Source: Bradyrhizobium sp. CCBAU 53340 (GTDB taxonomy: Bacteria; Pseudomonadota; Alphaproteobacteria; Rhizobiales; Xanthobacteraceae). Taken from it: a stretch of DNA of 64,000 bases. The stretch lies in contig NZ_CP030055.1 in the NCBI RefSeq assembly GCF_015291645.1, positions 6,634,001-6,698,000 on the forward strand. Direction: 5' to 3'. The position numbers and the translations under genes were made by a program. The notes below the pieces were generated by a model, which was not told the origin of the DNA, did not search any database, and was given only the letters and a program-made list of their open reading frames with translations. Of the stretch, positions 16,500-25,789 are shown in pieces (positions within the stretch are counted from its first letter, which is position 1; each line of letters opens with the position of its first letter).

Positions 16500-17308
16500 G
16501 CGAGCGCAAACCGACCGCATTCCCGATTCTGATGAAGAACGACACCTGCTCGCTGATCCAGGCCGCCGATGACGTCTATCAGATCCGCTTTTCCAACCGC
16601 GCCGCCAACGCCTATCTGGTGCGCGGCTCGGCACGTACGATCCTGATCGATGTCGGCCTGTCGTCGAACTATCCGGCTATGGTGGAATGTCTGAACTTCG
16701 CCGGCTGCCCGCCCGAGACGATCGACATGGTGGTGCTGAGCCACGAGCATCTCGATCACATCGGCGCAGCCTGGCACTTCAACGAGCGCCGCACCTACGT
16801 CGCCGCGCATCGGCTCGCCGCCAACAAGATCATGCTGCGCGACGATTTCTCGATGCTGCGCAAGATGTTCAACGAGCCGAACGTTCCGATCAATATCGAC
16901 ATCTGGCTCGAGGAAGGCAATTTGATCGACCTCGGCAATTTTCGCCTCAACGTAATGTACACGCCGGGCCACACCTCGGCCTGTATCACGCTGTTCGACC
17001 AGGACAAGGGCTTGTTGTTCGCCGCCGACACCCTGATGCCCGGCGGCGTGATGGGCGGCGTGTTCGGCTCCGGCAGCATCGCCGACTACATTCAGTCGCT
17101 GGAGCGCATCAAGGGGCTGAATGCGAAGATCCTGCTGTCGGGGCACGGACGGCTCTCGGACACGCCGCAGGAGGACGTGCGCATTGCCATCGCCCGGTCG
17201 CACGGCTTACTGGAAGACACCGCGCAATTGTTCGACGCGCTCGATGCGCGCTCGAACTTCGAGCCGATCATGCAGTCGGTGCGGGATCTGAACAAGCTGG
17301 ATGATTGA
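16496..17308 (+). CDS. MBL-fold metallo-hydrolase
   Basis: 270 residues. The metal-binding motif SHEHLDHIG gives H83, H85, D87 and H88; further ligands are in YTPGHTSA, FAADTL and LSGHGR. All metal ligands of a two-metal MBL enzyme are present. A hydrolase of thioesters, lactones or phosphodiesters is possible. The start overlaps the cyclic-nucleotide-binding gene by 4 bases, which suggests joint regulation and perhaps a cyclic-nucleotide-controlled or cyclic-nucleotide-cleaving module. A repeat follows 22 bases after the stop. Confidence 0.85.
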   Translation: MSERKPTAFPILMKNDTCSLIQAADDVYQIRFSNRAANAYLVRGSARTILIDVGLSSNYPAMVECLNFAGCPPETIDMVVLSHEHLDHIGAAWHFNERRTYVAAHRLAANKIMLRDDFSMLRKMFNEPNVPINIDIWLEEGNLIDLGNFRLNVMYTPGHTSACITLFDQDKGLLFAADTLMPGGVMGGVFGSGSIADYIQSLERIKGLNAKILLSGHGRLSDTPQEDVRIAIARSHGLLEDTAQLFDALDARSNFEPIMQSVRDLNKLDD

Positions 17309-17330
17309 TCGTCAACGCTAGTACCAGACC

Positions 17331-17462
17331 CGTCATCCTGAGGTGCGAGTGGCGCGATGCACGCCATCGCGCCAGGAGCCTCGAAGGATACACGGCCAAG
17401 CTTCTGCAGCCGGGCAGTCTCCCTTCGAGGGCCGCTGAAGAAGCGGCCACCTCAGGGTGACG
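17331..17462. repeat. CGTCATCCTGAGGTG palindromic repeat
   Basis: CGTCATCCTGAGGTG (17331-17345) and CACCTCAGGGTGACG (17448-17462) are inverted with one mismatch. The inner part has CCTTCGAGG…GAAGGATAC-type secondary arms. It sits between convergent operons (MBL gene and TPM operon) where it could help end transcripts. Confidence 0.75.
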
Positions 17463-17484
17463 GTGCGAGTGCATCAGCGATCAC

Positions 17485-17982
17485 TCACATCACCACCGGC
17501 TTGTCCGGCAGCTCGTTCGGATGCGCCCCGCCCGGCGGGAAATGCTTCGCCAACTCCCGCGACACCGCTTCGATCCCGCCGATCACGCCGCGCTCGAACC
17601 GGCCCGCGCGGAACTCGGCCTCCATCGCCCGGCAGATCGTCTCCCAGCCCGCCGTGCCGACCTTCGCGTCGATGCCGCGGTCGGCGATGATCTCGACGTC
17701 GCGGTCAGCGAGCAGCAGATAAATCAACACGCCGTTGTTATGCGCGGTGTCCCATATCCGCAGATGCGAGAATAGGTCGAGCGCCCGCGCGCGGGCGTGC
17801 TGGTTGCGAAACAGTGGACGGCCGTCGAGCGCACCTTCGACGACGAAGCGGACCTGGCCGGAATGCGTCGCCTCGCCTTGCCTGATCGCCTGCTCGATGC
17901 GCTCGAGCACGCTTTGCGGAAACACTTGCTTCGCCCGCCAATGATGCTGGAGCAGATGCCTGGTGATACGCCCAATGCTCAT
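17485..17982 (-). CDS. TPM-domain protein (second of two)
   Basis: 165 residues from the ATG at 17982 (MSIGRITRHLLQHHWRAKQ). It has the TPM-domain core: VRFVVEGALDG, DLFSHLRIWDTAHNNGVLIYLLLADRDVEIIADRGI and GWETICRAMEA. There is no signal peptide or membrane helix, so it is a stand-alone cytoplasmic TPM domain. It begins 2 bases after the stop of the preceding TPM gene (TAG-TC-ATG), so it is translationally coupled. The lemA-TPM-TPM order is common and is linked to envelope maintenance, but biochemistry is little known. Confidence 0.82.
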   Translation of the reverse strand: MSIGRITRHLLQHHWRAKQVFPQSVLERIEQAIRQGEATHSGQVRFVVEGALDGRPLFRNQHARARALDLFSHLRIWDTAHNNGVLIYLLLADRDVEIIADRGIDAKVGTAGWETICRAMEAEFRAGRFERGVIGGIEAVSRELAKHFPPGGAHPNELPDKPVVM

Positions 17983-17984
17983 GA

Positions 17985-18857
17985 CTACCAGCTCCCCGAG
18001 GCGCCGCCGCCGCCAAAGCTGCCGCCGCCCCCGCCGAAGCCGCCGCTGGACGACGATCCGCTGCTCCATCCCCCCGACGAGGAGCCGCCCGACCACGACC
18101 CGCCGCGCGACGGCCCTGTCGACGCCGGAAACAGATCGGCGATGAAGGACAGCACGAAGCCGATGATTCCGGCGAGCAAGGCTAGCGCCCCGGATCCGAG
18201 AATGAGCAGCGCCAGCAGGCCGATCACGCTGCCGGTCGCGACCGAGCCCAGCAATCGCCCCAGCAGCGCGCGCAAAAATCCGCCGACGACGAGCGAGGCG
18301 AACAGGACAAACGGGACCGCCGGCCCGACGTCGTCCAGATTGGCAAAATTCACACTGCGCGAAGGAACCGGCAACGGCTCGCCGTCGACAACACGCATCA
18401 TCCGGTCGATGCCGGCCGAAATGCCGCCGGCGAAATCGCCCTCCCTGAATTTCGGCGTGATGACCTCGTCGATGATACGCCGCGAAGTCACGTCGGTGAG
18501 CGCGCCTTCAAGGCCGTAGCCGACCTCGATGCGCAGATGGCGGTCGTTCTTGGCGACCACCAAAATCGCGCCGTCGTCGATCTTCTTGCGGCCGATCTTC
18601 CAGGCCTCGGCGACGCGGATCGAGAATTGCTCGATCGTCTCCGGGTCCGTCGTCGGCACGATCAGCACGGCGATCTGGCTGCCCTTGCGGGTCTCGAAGT
18701 CGCTGAGCTTCTGCGACAGCGCGGCGATGTCGCTGCTCGACAGCGTGCCGGTCCGGTCGACCACCCGGCCAGTGAGCTGGGGGACGGCGACGTCGGCCGA
18801 GGCGGCGGATGCGATGGCAAGGATGAGCGCGACGGCGAGCCACAACCTCACTGTCAT
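17985..18857 (-). CDS. TPM-domain (YgcG-like) membrane protein with Gly/Ser tail
   Basis: 290 residues from the ATG at 18857. A signal peptide (VRLWLAVALILAIASAASA) precedes a TPM domain with LTGRVVDRTGTLSSSDI, QIAVLIVPTTDPETIEQFSI and GAILVVAKNDRHLRIEVGYG. Two hydrophobic segments follow and the tail is extremely rich in glycine and serine, ending GGASGSW, as in YgcG proteins. The start codon lies inside the right-hand end of a palindromic repeat (18851-18955) and no clear ribosome site is visible. An upstream in-frame start at 18974 would only translate the repeat. Part of the lemA operon. Confidence 0.82.
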   Translation of the reverse strand: MTVRLWLAVALILAIASAASADVAVPQLTGRVVDRTGTLSSSDIAALSQKLSDFETRKGSQIAVLIVPTTDPETIEQFSIRVAEAWKIGRKKIDDGAILVVAKNDRHLRIEVGYGLEGALTDVTSRRIIDEVITPKFREGDFAGGISAGIDRMMRVVDGEPLPVPSRSVNFANLDDVGPAVPFVLFASLVVGGFLRALLGRLLGSVATGSVIGLLALLILGSGALALLAGIIGFVLSFIADLFPASTGPSRGGSWSGGSSSGGWSSGSSSSGGFGGGGGSFGGGGASGSW

Positions 18858-18955
18858 CGCCCGGCTTGACCGGGCGATCCAGTATTCCAGAGACGCAAGC
18901 GAAAGACGGAGAGGCCGCGGCGTACTGGATTCCCCGCTTTCGCGGGGAATGACAG
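18851..18955. repeat. Palindromic repeat inserted in the lemA-TPM operon
   Basis: CTGTCAT at 18851-18857 pairs with ATGACAG at 18949-18955, with inner hairpins GCCCGGCTTGACCGGGC and TTCCCCGCTTTCGCGGGGAA. It separates lemA from the first TPM gene and contains that gene's start codon. Confidence 0.75.
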
Positions 18956-18989
18956 CGGTGGGTGGGGCGCGCATCGAAGTCAGGCACGC

Positions 18990-19598
18990 TTACTTCGACG
19001 GCGCCGGCGCCGGGTTGAAATCGACCTTCGGCGCGGTCGAGATTTCCTTCTCGTTCTCGACCGAGAAGTTCGGCTTCTCCTTGTAGCCAAACATCATCGC
19101 GGTCAGGTTGTTCGGAAATGAGCGGACCGTGACATTGTATTCCTGCACCGACTTGATGTAGCGGTTGCGCGCGACCGTGATGCGGTTCTCGGTGCCCTCG
19201 AGCTGCGACATCAGATCCTTGAACAGAGCATCCGACTTGAGCTGCGGGTAATTCTCGGTCACCACAAGGAGACGCGACAGCGCGCTGGAGAGCTCGCCTT
19301 GCGCGGCCTGGAATTTCTGGAAGGCGGCGGGGTCGTTGAGCACTTCGGGAGTTGCCTGGATACTGCCGACCTTGGCGCGGGCGTTGGTGACGCCGAGCAG
19401 CACGTCCTTCTCCTGCTGCGCGAAGCCCTTCACCGAGTTCACCAGATTGGGCACGAGATCGGCGCGGCGCTGATACTGGTTCACCACCTCGGACCAATTG
19501 GCCTTGATCTGCTCGTCCTCGCTCTGGATCGCGTTATAGCCGCAATTGGTGAGGCTCAGCGAGGCCAGCGCCGCGAGCACGGTGAGGATCTTGCGCAT
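18990..19598 (-). CDS. lemA: LemA family lipoprotein-like protein
   Basis: 202 residues from the ATG at 19598, which follows GGGAGAAATTTG. The signal segment KILTVLAALASLSLTNC looks like a lipoprotein signal with the cysteine at its end. The family motif VNQYQRRADLVPNLVNSVK and the helical body ending SFPNNLTAMMFGYKEKPNF are clear. LemA proteins are inner-membrane proteins with an alpha-helical domain, nearly always next to TPM proteins, as here. The function is unknown; envelope stress or quality control has been proposed. Confidence 0.88.
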   Translation of the reverse strand: MRKILTVLAALASLSLTNCGYNAIQSEDEQIKANWSEVVNQYQRRADLVPNLVNSVKGFAQQEKDVLLGVTNARAKVGSIQATPEVLNDPAAFQKFQAAQGELSSALSRLLVVTENYPQLKSDALFKDLMSQLEGTENRITVARNRYIKSVQEYNVTVRSFPNNLTAMMFGYKEKPNFSVENEKEISTAPKVDFNPAPAPSK

Positions 19599-19781
19599 CA
19601 AATTTCTCCCGGTGGAATCGGCTCGCAAACTACCAGATTGCACCTGTACGGCGCCAGACGTCCGGATGGCACGAAAAGCAGCCGACTGACGCAAGCCCCT
19701 TGCCTATCACCACGCGACATAGTCAACTCCTGGCAACAAGACATCTTGGCCAACAAGACGAAAAATGCACGGGAGCGCGCC

Positions 19782-20633
19782 ATGTCCTCGTTCGAGACCA
19801 TCCTCGTGGAGCGGCCGGAGCCGGCGATCACCAGGGTCGTAATGAACCGCCCCGACGCGCGCAACGCGCAGAACCTGCAAATGACCTACGACCTCAACGC
19901 CGCCTTCGACGCCGCGGTGCAGGACGACGCCATCAAGGTCATCATCCTCGCCGGCAACGGGCCGCACTTCTCGTCCGGCCACGACCTCCGCCCCGGGGCG
20001 AAGAATGCGGCTGGCGTCGATTTTCCGCCGATAGGAAATTGGGGCGGCTTTGCCGAACCCAATGCGCACGGCCGCTTCGCACGCGAGCAGGAAATATATC
20101 TCCAGATCACGCGGCGCTGGCGAAACCTCGCCAAGCCCATGATTGCTGAAGTGCACGGCAGATGCATCGCCGGCGGTTTGATGCTGGCCTGGGCCTGCGA
20201 CCTCATCGTCGCCAGCGATGATGCGCAGTTTTGTGACCCCGTGGTGACGATGGGCGTCTGCGGTGTCGAATGGTTCGTGCATCCCTGGGAGCTCGGCCCG
20301 CGCAAGGCCAAAGAGTTTCTGTTCACCGCCGACAGCTGGAGCGCGCAGGAGGCGCACCAGCTCGGCATGGTCAATCAGGTCGTCCCGCGCCCGGAATTGT
20401 CGTCGCGCGTGCTGGAGCTGGCACGCCGGATCGCGGCAAAACCGTCGTTCGCGCTGAAGCTGACCAAGGAGGCGGTGAACCGCTCGGTCGACGTGATGGG
20501 CCAGCCCGCCGCGATCGACCAGGCCTTCGCCCTGCATCAGCTCTGTCACGCCCACAATCTCCAGGAGTTCGGCATGATCGTCGATCCATCCGGACTGCAT
20601 CCCTCCGTACGCAAGCCGGCGGCGGCGGAGTAG
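19782..20633 (+). CDS. Enoyl-CoA hydratase/isomerase family protein
   Basis: 283 residues from the ATG at 19782 (GGGAG 7 bases upstream). Crotonase-fold motifs: NRPDARNAQNLQMTYDL, the oxyanion-hole strand GNGPHFSSGHDL and GRCIAGGLMLAWACDLIVAS. It hydrates or isomerises an enoyl-CoA. The next gene, an acyl-CoA dehydrogenase, begins 6 bases after the stop and a second dehydrogenase follows, so the three form a beta-oxidation-type operon for a particular acid or aromatic compound. Divergent from lemA. Confidence 0.88.
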   Translation: MSSFETILVERPEPAITRVVMNRPDARNAQNLQMTYDLNAAFDAAVQDDAIKVIILAGNGPHFSSGHDLRPGAKNAAGVDFPPIGNWGGFAEPNAHGRFAREQEIYLQITRRWRNLAKPMIAEVHGRCIAGGLMLAWACDLIVASDDAQFCDPVVTMGVCGVEWFVHPWELGPRKAKEFLFTADSWSAQEAHQLGMVNQVVPRPELSSRVLELARRIAAKPSFALKLTKEAVNRSVDVMGQPAAIDQAFALHQLCHAHNLQEFGMIVDPSGLHPSVRKPAAAE

Positions 20634-20638
20634 AGGCC

Positions 20639-21778
20639 ATGGATCTCAATCTCAGTGACGAGCAACGGCTGCTGCGCGAGAGCGCCGAGCGCTTCGTGGC
20701 CGAAGGCTATAATGCCGATCACCGCCGCAAGATGGCGAACGATGCCCTCGGGTTCAGCCCTGTGGTGTGGAAGCAGTTCGCCGAGCTCGGCTGGCTGGCG
20801 TTGCCGATTGCCGAAGAGTTTGGCGGGCTCGGCGGCGGGCCGGTCGAGATCGGCATTTTGATGGAAGCGTTTGGTCGCGGGCTGGTGTCCGAGCCCTACG
20901 TCGCGACAATCGTGCTCGGCGCTGCACTGATCGAGAGGTGCGGCACGACGGCGCAGAAGCAGGCAAGCCTGCCCAAGATCGCGGACGGATCAATGAAGCT
21001 CGCCTTTGCGCATTCCGAGCGCGCGGCGCGGTTCGATCTTGCCAAGATCGCAACCGTGGCGACCAGGACGACGCAAGGCTGGCGTCTTGCCGGCAGCAAG
21101 ATCGCCGTGCTCGACGGCCATGCCGCCGACGAGATCATCGTCTCCGCGCATCTGCATGATCATCACGGACCCTCGGGGCGGATCGGCCTGTTTCTGGCGC
21201 CTGCGACGGTGCCTGGCCTTTCGATCTCCGACTATCCGCGCCTCGGTGGCGGACGCGCATGCAACATCGAGCTGTCAGACGTGCAACTGCCGGAGGATGC
21301 CCTGCTCGGCAACGGCAACGACGCACTGCCGGCGATCGAATGGGCCGTCGACCGCGCTATCGCAGCGCTCGGTGCGGAAGCCGTCGGCATCATGCAGACG
21401 CTGCTGAACACCACGATTGACTACACCAAGATCCGCAAGCAATTCGGCCGACCGCTGTCGGCCAACCAGGTGATCCGCCATCGCCTCGCCGACATGGCGA
21501 TCCAGGTCGACGAAGCGCGCTCGATGGCGCTGCGCGCCGCGCTGAAGGCGGACAGCGCGCCGCTCGAGCGCGCACGGGCCGCGTCGGGCGCCAAGGCCAA
21601 GATCGGCAAATGCGCGCGCTTCGTCGGCGAACAATCGATCCAGCTTCACGGCGGCATGGGTGTCACCGAGGAGCTCGAGGTCGGCGCCTACTTCAAGCGC
21701 CTCGTCGCCTTCGACACGCTGTTCGGCGGCAGCGCGCATCATTATGCCCGCCATGCGCAGCTTGGCCGCAGGGCCTGA
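20639..21778 (+). CDS. Acyl-CoA dehydrogenase (first subunit of a pair)
   Basis: 379 residues from the ATG at 20639, immediately after the hydratase gene. Typical ACAD architecture: helical N-domain (FAELGWLALPIAEEFGGLGG), beta domain (LAFAHSERAARF), and C-domain with IRKQFGRPLSANQVIRHRLADM and QLHGGMGVTEE. The usual catalytic glutamate loop (YEGT) is replaced by LFGGSAHHY. It is followed 12 bases later by another ACAD, the layout of two-gene heteromeric acyl-CoA dehydrogenases that act on bulky CoA esters. Confidence 0.88.
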   Translation: MDLNLSDEQRLLRESAERFVAEGYNADHRRKMANDALGFSPVVWKQFAELGWLALPIAEEFGGLGGGPVEIGILMEAFGRGLVSEPYVATIVLGAALIERCGTTAQKQASLPKIADGSMKLAFAHSERAARFDLAKIATVATRTTQGWRLAGSKIAVLDGHAADEIIVSAHLHDHHGPSGRIGLFLAPATVPGLSISDYPRLGGGRACNIELSDVQLPEDALLGNGNDALPAIEWAVDRAIAALGAEAVGIMQTLLNTTIDYTKIRKQFGRPLSANQVIRHRLADMAIQVDEARSMALRAALKADSAPLERARAASGAKAKIGKCARFVGEQSIQLHGGMGVTEELEVGAYFKRLVAFDTLFGGSAHHYARHAQLGRRA

Positions 21779-21790
21779 GAGGAGTGCATC

Positions 21791-22987
21791 ATGGACCTGT
21801 CGTTCAATGCCGAAGAGCGCGCCTTCCAGAGCGAGGTGCGCGGCTTCATCGCGAAGACTCTCACCGAGGAGATGAAGCGCGCGACTGCGCTGACGCCGTC
21901 GGTGTTCTCCGATCCTGATATCGGCATGGCCTGGCAGCGCGCGCTGCACGGCCGCGGCTGGGGCGCGCCGGGCTGGCCGGTCGAATATGGCGGCCCCGAC
22001 TGGACGCCGGCGCAGCGCTGGATCTTCGAGACCGAATGCGCGCGGGCCGGCGTGCCCAACGTCAACGTGATGGGCGTGAAGATGGTCGGGCCCGTCATCA
22101 TCGGCTTCGGCAGCCCTGAGCAGAAGAATTTTTACCTGCCGCGTATCCTCTCCGGCGAGGATTACTGGTGCCAGGGTTATTCCGAGCCGGGCTCAGGCTC
22201 CGATCTCTCCTCGCTGAAGACCCGCGCGGTGCGCGACGGCGACGACTACGTTATTAACGGCACGAAAATCTGGACCACGCATGCTCACCACGCCAACCGC
22301 ATGTTCGCGCTGGTGCGTACCGGCGACGGCGAGCGGCAGCAGGACGGCATCAGCTTTATTCTGATCGACATGAAGACGCCTGGGATCACGACGCGCCCCA
22401 TTCTGACCATCGGCGGCGATCACGAGGTCAACCAGGTGTTCTTTGACGATGTCCGCGTGCCCGTGGCCAACCGCGTCGGCGAGGAAGGCAAGGGCTGGAC
22501 CTACGGCAAATATCTGCTCGAGTTCGAACGCGGCTCCGGCATAGCGTCGGCCAAGCTGCGCGAGGGACTGCGCGCCATCACCGAGCTTGCGGAGTCCGAT
22601 CTCACCGGACGCGCCATCGACAGCCCCGATATCGCATCCCGCATCTCCGAGGTCGAGGTCGACATCGACGCGCTGGAGATGACCGAGCTGCGCGTGCTCT
22701 CGGCGCTGCAGACCGGGCAAAATCCAGGCGCAGTGTCGTCGATCCTGAAGCTGCGCAACAGCGAGATCCGCCAAGCCGTGACGCGGTTAGGGGTCGACGT
22801 GATCGGCCACGACGCCCTCGCGGTCGAGCCGATGCGCCCGCTCTACAAGCTCAACCACGAGCCGGCGCTGCCGGAGGACATGTTGACGGTCGTGCCGGAA
22901 TATCTCAACGGGCGGGCCTACACGATCTTCGGCGGCACCTCGGAGATCCAGCGCGATATCATCGCGAAGATGATGCTGGGGATTTGA
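21791..22987 (+). CDS. Acyl-CoA dehydrogenase (second subunit of a pair)
   Basis: 398 residues. A good ribosome site GAGAGGAGTG precedes the ATG. Motifs: WPVEYGGPDW, the FAD-side strand YWCQGYSEPGSGSDLSS, GTKIWTTHAHHANRMF, and the C-terminal IFGGTSEIQRDIIAKMMLGI. The YEG loop is FGG here, as in a subset of ACADs whose base lies elsewhere. It shares the operon with the hydratase and the first ACAD, and probably forms an alpha2-beta2 enzyme with the latter; this is inference from gene order and the sequence divergence between the two. Confidence 0.88.
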   Translation: MDLSFNAEERAFQSEVRGFIAKTLTEEMKRATALTPSVFSDPDIGMAWQRALHGRGWGAPGWPVEYGGPDWTPAQRWIFETECARAGVPNVNVMGVKMVGPVIIGFGSPEQKNFYLPRILSGEDYWCQGYSEPGSGSDLSSLKTRAVRDGDDYVINGTKIWTTHAHHANRMFALVRTGDGERQQDGISFILIDMKTPGITTRPILTIGGDHEVNQVFFDDVRVPVANRVGEEGKGWTYGKYLLEFERGSGIASAKLREGLRAITELAESDLTGRAIDSPDIASRISEVEVDIDALEMTELRVLSALQTGQNPGAVSSILKLRNSEIRQAVTRLGVDVIGHDALAVEPMRPLYKLNHEPALPEDMLTVVPEYLNGRAYTIFGGTSEIQRDIIAKMMLGI

Positions 22988-23020
22988 GGGCGGATTTAGC
23001 CATAGCTGGCGCGGCATTCT

Positions 23021-23184
23021 CCGCTGTCGTCCCGGACAAGCGCAGCGAAACGGAGCGCCGATCCGGGACCCATCATCACAGGGAGAGGTTTTGGCGCGAG
23101 CTGGTCACTCCGAGTCTTCGCCAAACCACTTCCCGTGGTGATGGGTCCCGGGCTCGCGCTGCGCGCGCCCCGGGACGACAGCGG
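23021..23184. repeat. CCCGGGACGAC palindromic repeat, copy B
   Basis: Perfect 15-bp end arms CCGCTGTCGTCCCGG (23021-23035) and CCGGGACGACAGCGG (23170-23184). The interior shares its phrases with copy A at 12101-12246. It sits between the convergent ACAD and CoxL-like genes. Confidence 0.85.
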
Positions 23185-23218
23185 AGTGAGACGCTGCGGC
23201 CAGCGCAACGGTCCGAGT

Positions 23219-25543
23219 TCAGCCCGCCGCCTTCGCGTCCCTGATCGCCTTCCAGATCTTCTGCGGCGTCAGCGGCGTGTTCAGCTGGGTGATGCCGAGC
23301 TCGGCGAGCGCATCCATCACACCGTTGGTGACACAAGGCGGGCCGCCGATGGCGCCGGATTCGCCGCAGCCCTTGGCACCGAGTGGGTTGGTGCGGCATG
23401 GCGCGGAATCATCCAGCGTCACCACGATCGGCGGAACGTCATCGGCGCGCGGGATGCAATAGTCCTGGTAGCTCGCGGTGAGGAGCTGGCCGTCGGCGTC
23501 GTACGACACGCCCTCATACAGCGCCTGGCCGATGCCCTGCGCGACGCCACCATGGATCTGGCCGGTGACCAGCATCGGGTTCACGGCCACACCGACGTCG
23601 TCGACGGTGGTGTAGCGCACGACCCTGGAGACGCCCGTCTCCGGATCGATCTCGACCTCGCAGATATGCGTGCCATTCGGCCAGCTCGGCCCGTCGACCT
23701 CGCCCTCGGAATCGACGCTGAGCTTGGCGCCGCTTTCCTTCTCGGCGAGATCGAACAGGCTGATGCGGCGGTCGGTGCCGACCACGGTGAGCATGCCGCC
23801 CTGATACTCGATGTCCTCGACCGACGTCTCCAGCACGTTCGCCGCCTTCTCGCGCGCCTTCTGGATCAGATCGTTGGAGGAGACCGCGACCGCGGTGCCG
23901 CCGACGAACAGCGAGCGCGAGCCGACGCTGCCAAAGCCCATGGCGAGATCGGTGTCGCCCTGCACGACGTCGATCTTGTCCATGGCAATCCCGAGCGTGT
24001 CGGAGATCATCTGGGTGTAGGTGGTCTGCAGCCCCTGCCCCATCGCCTGAGTGCCGGAATGCAGCACGACGCGGCCCTGCGAGGTTGCTTGCAGCGTAAC
24101 CTTCTCAGTATGCGCGCGGCCGCCGGTCCATTCGATATAGGACGTCAGGCCGCGGCCGTAGAGCAGGCCCTTCTTCCTCGCGGCCTTCTTGCGCGCGGCA
24201 AAGCCGTCCCAGTCGGCCAGCTTCACGGCGCGGTCGAGCATGTGCGCGAAGGCACCGGAATCGTACACCTGACCGGCAGCGTTGGTGTAGGGCAGCTGCG
24301 CCGGCTTGATGTAGTTCACCTTGCGGATCGCACGCGGATCCATGCCGATCTTTCGCGCGGCCGCGTCGAACAGGCGCTCGACGATGAAGACGGCCTCGGG
24401 ACGGCCAGCGCCACGATAGGCGCCGACCGGCGCGGTGTGGGTCATCACCGACTTGACCTCGAAATGCACCAGCGGCAGGTCATAGACGCCGGTCTGCACG
24501 AATGGCCCGAGCACCAGCGGAATGATGTTGGCCGCACCCGAGGAATAGGCGCCGGTACAGCCGATCGAGCTGACGCGATAGGCCAGCACCTTGCCCTTCT
24601 CGTCCAGTGCGAAGGACGCCGTCGAGGTGAGATCGCGGCCGTGGGTACCGCCGACGAATTCGTCGGTGCGGTCGCCGCGCCAGCGGATCTTCTTGTTCAG
24701 CTTGGTCGCGACATAGGCGACGATGCCGTCTTCCGGATAGAGGTTGGTCTTCTGGCCAAAGCCGCCGCCGATGTCGCCGACCAGCACGCGCACGCTGTCC
24801 TTCGGACGCTTCAGCACCGCTTCGGCCAGCACATCGCGGGTCGAGGCCGGGGTCTGCGACTGCACGTGCAGCAGCAGACGACCGGTCTTCTTGTCGATCT
24901 CGGCAATGGTCGAGCGCGGCTCCATCGCTGAGGGCACGAGCCGCTGGCTGACGAGATCGAGCTCGACCGTGTGCGCGGCCTTGGCGAAGGCCTCGTCCAC
25001 CTTGGCAGCATCACCATAGCTCATCGCGCCGACGATGTTGTCGGGCGCCTCAGGCCACACCACGGGCGCGCCGGGTTTGACGGCCTCGACGGGATCGACC
25101 ACGGCGGGCAGCACGTCGTACTCGACTACGATCGCCTCGGCTGCGGCCTGCGCTTCCGCGCGCGAGGAAGCGGCCACGGCCGCCACCGCCTCGCCGGTAT
25201 AGCGCACGATCTCGTGGGCAAGCAGCCGCCGCGGCGGCACCGTCATCGGCTTGCCGTTGGGGCGCTTGAAGATGCTCAGCGTCGGGATGCTGCCGACGTC
25301 GTCCTTGATCAGATCGGCACCGGTGTAGATCGCGGTGACACCAGGCATCGATGCCGCAGCGCTGGTATCAATCGCGACGATCTTCGCATGCGCATGCGGC
25401 GAGCGCAGCACGTGCAACCACAGCGCGCCATCTTCCGGCTTGTCGTCGATGAATTGCCCCTTCCCGGTGAGCAGCCGCTGGTCTTCCAAACGCTTGACGG
25501 GCTGGCCCGCTCCGAAACGCAAATTGCCGGGAAGAATGTTCAT
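23219..25543 (-). CDS. Xanthine dehydrogenase/CO dehydrogenase large-subunit family molybdoprotein (form II CoxL-like)
   Basis: 774 residues, the usual size of a molybdopterin-cytosine-dinucleotide large subunit. The N-terminal domain begins [24 protein letters not shown]. The active-site loop reads [12 protein letters not shown], i.e. AYRGAGR, the form II signature, not the AYRCSFR of true aerobic CO dehydrogenase. [14 protein letters not shown] and a C-terminal [15 protein letters not shown] (with the active-site glutamate) are present. It oxidises an aldehyde, N-heterocycle or related compound. No FAD subunit or [2Fe-2S] subunit is encoded next to it, so partners must lie elsewhere. Confidence 0.9.
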   Translation of the reverse strand: MNILPGNLRFGAGQPVKRLEDQRLLTGKGQFIDDKPEDGALWLHVLRSPHAHAKIVAIDTSAAASMPGVTAIYTGADLIKDDVGSIPTLSIFKRPNGKPMTVPPRRLLAHEIVRYTGEAVAAVAASSRAEAQAAAEAIVVEYDVLPAVVDPVEAVKPGAPVVWPEAPDNIVGAMSYGDAAKVDEAFAKAAHTVELDLVSQRLVPSAMEPRSTIAEIDKKTGRLLLHVQSQTPASTRDVLAEAVLKRPKDSVRVLVGDIGGGFGQKTNLYPEDGIVAYVATKLNKKIRWRGDRTDEFVGGTHGRDLTSTASFALDEKGKVLAYRVSSIGCTGAYSSGAANIIPLVLGPFVQTGVYDLPLVHFEVKSVMTHTAPVGAYRGAGRPEAVFIVERLFDAAARKIGMDPRAIRKVNYIKPAQLPYTNAAGQVYDSGAFAHMLDRAVKLADWDGFAARKKAARKKGLLYGRGLTSYIEWTGGRAHTEKVTLQATSQGRVVLHSGTQAMGQGLQTTYTQMISDTLGIAMDKIDVVQGDTDLAMGFGSVGSRSLFVGGTAVAVSSNDLIQKAREKAANVLETSVEDIEYQGGMLTVVGTDRRISLFDLAEKESGAKLSVDSEGEVDGPSWPNGTHICEVEIDPETGVSRVVRYTTVDDVGVAVNPMLVTGQIHGGVAQGIGQALYEGVSYDADGQLLTASYQDYCIPRADDVPPIVVTLDDSAPCRTNPLGAKGCGESGAIGGPPCVTNGVMDALAELGITQLNTPLTPQKIWKAIRDAKAAG

Positions 25544-25669
25544 TCCGCTGGATCCTCAGGGTCTCTTGAAATGCGGGCTGCCTTTTAGCGGATCGGTCGG
25601 ATGCGTACCAGCCGCGGTTTTGGGCGGGATATCTACGATTTCGGCATGCCGTCCCTTCGAGCTGTGATT

Positions 25670-25763
25670 CCGTAGGGTGGGCAAAGGCGCGCTTGCACCG
25701 TGCCAACGATCTTTTTGGACAACGACAAAAGTCGTGGGCACGCTTCGCTTGCCCACCCTACGG
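25670..25763. repeat. GTAGGGTGGGC palindromic repeat, copy 2
   Basis: Perfect 15-bp arms CCGTAGGGTGGGCAA and TTGCCCACCCTACGG. It is the inverted counterpart of the copy at 2862-2941. Located between the CoxL-like gene and the DapA-family gene. Confidence 0.85.
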
Positions 25764-25789
25764 CACTGTTCGTGCGGGATGATTGCTCG

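Noticed and set aside
23135..24931. A ~600-codon frame antisense to the CoxL-like gene
   Set aside because: No recognisable domain, and it starts within a palindromic repeat; the minus-strand molybdoenzyme accounts for the DNA.
23219..25543. Aerobic carbon monoxide dehydrogenase (CoxL form I)
   Set aside because: The active-site loop is AYRGAGR, not AYRCSFR, so CO oxidation should not be claimed.
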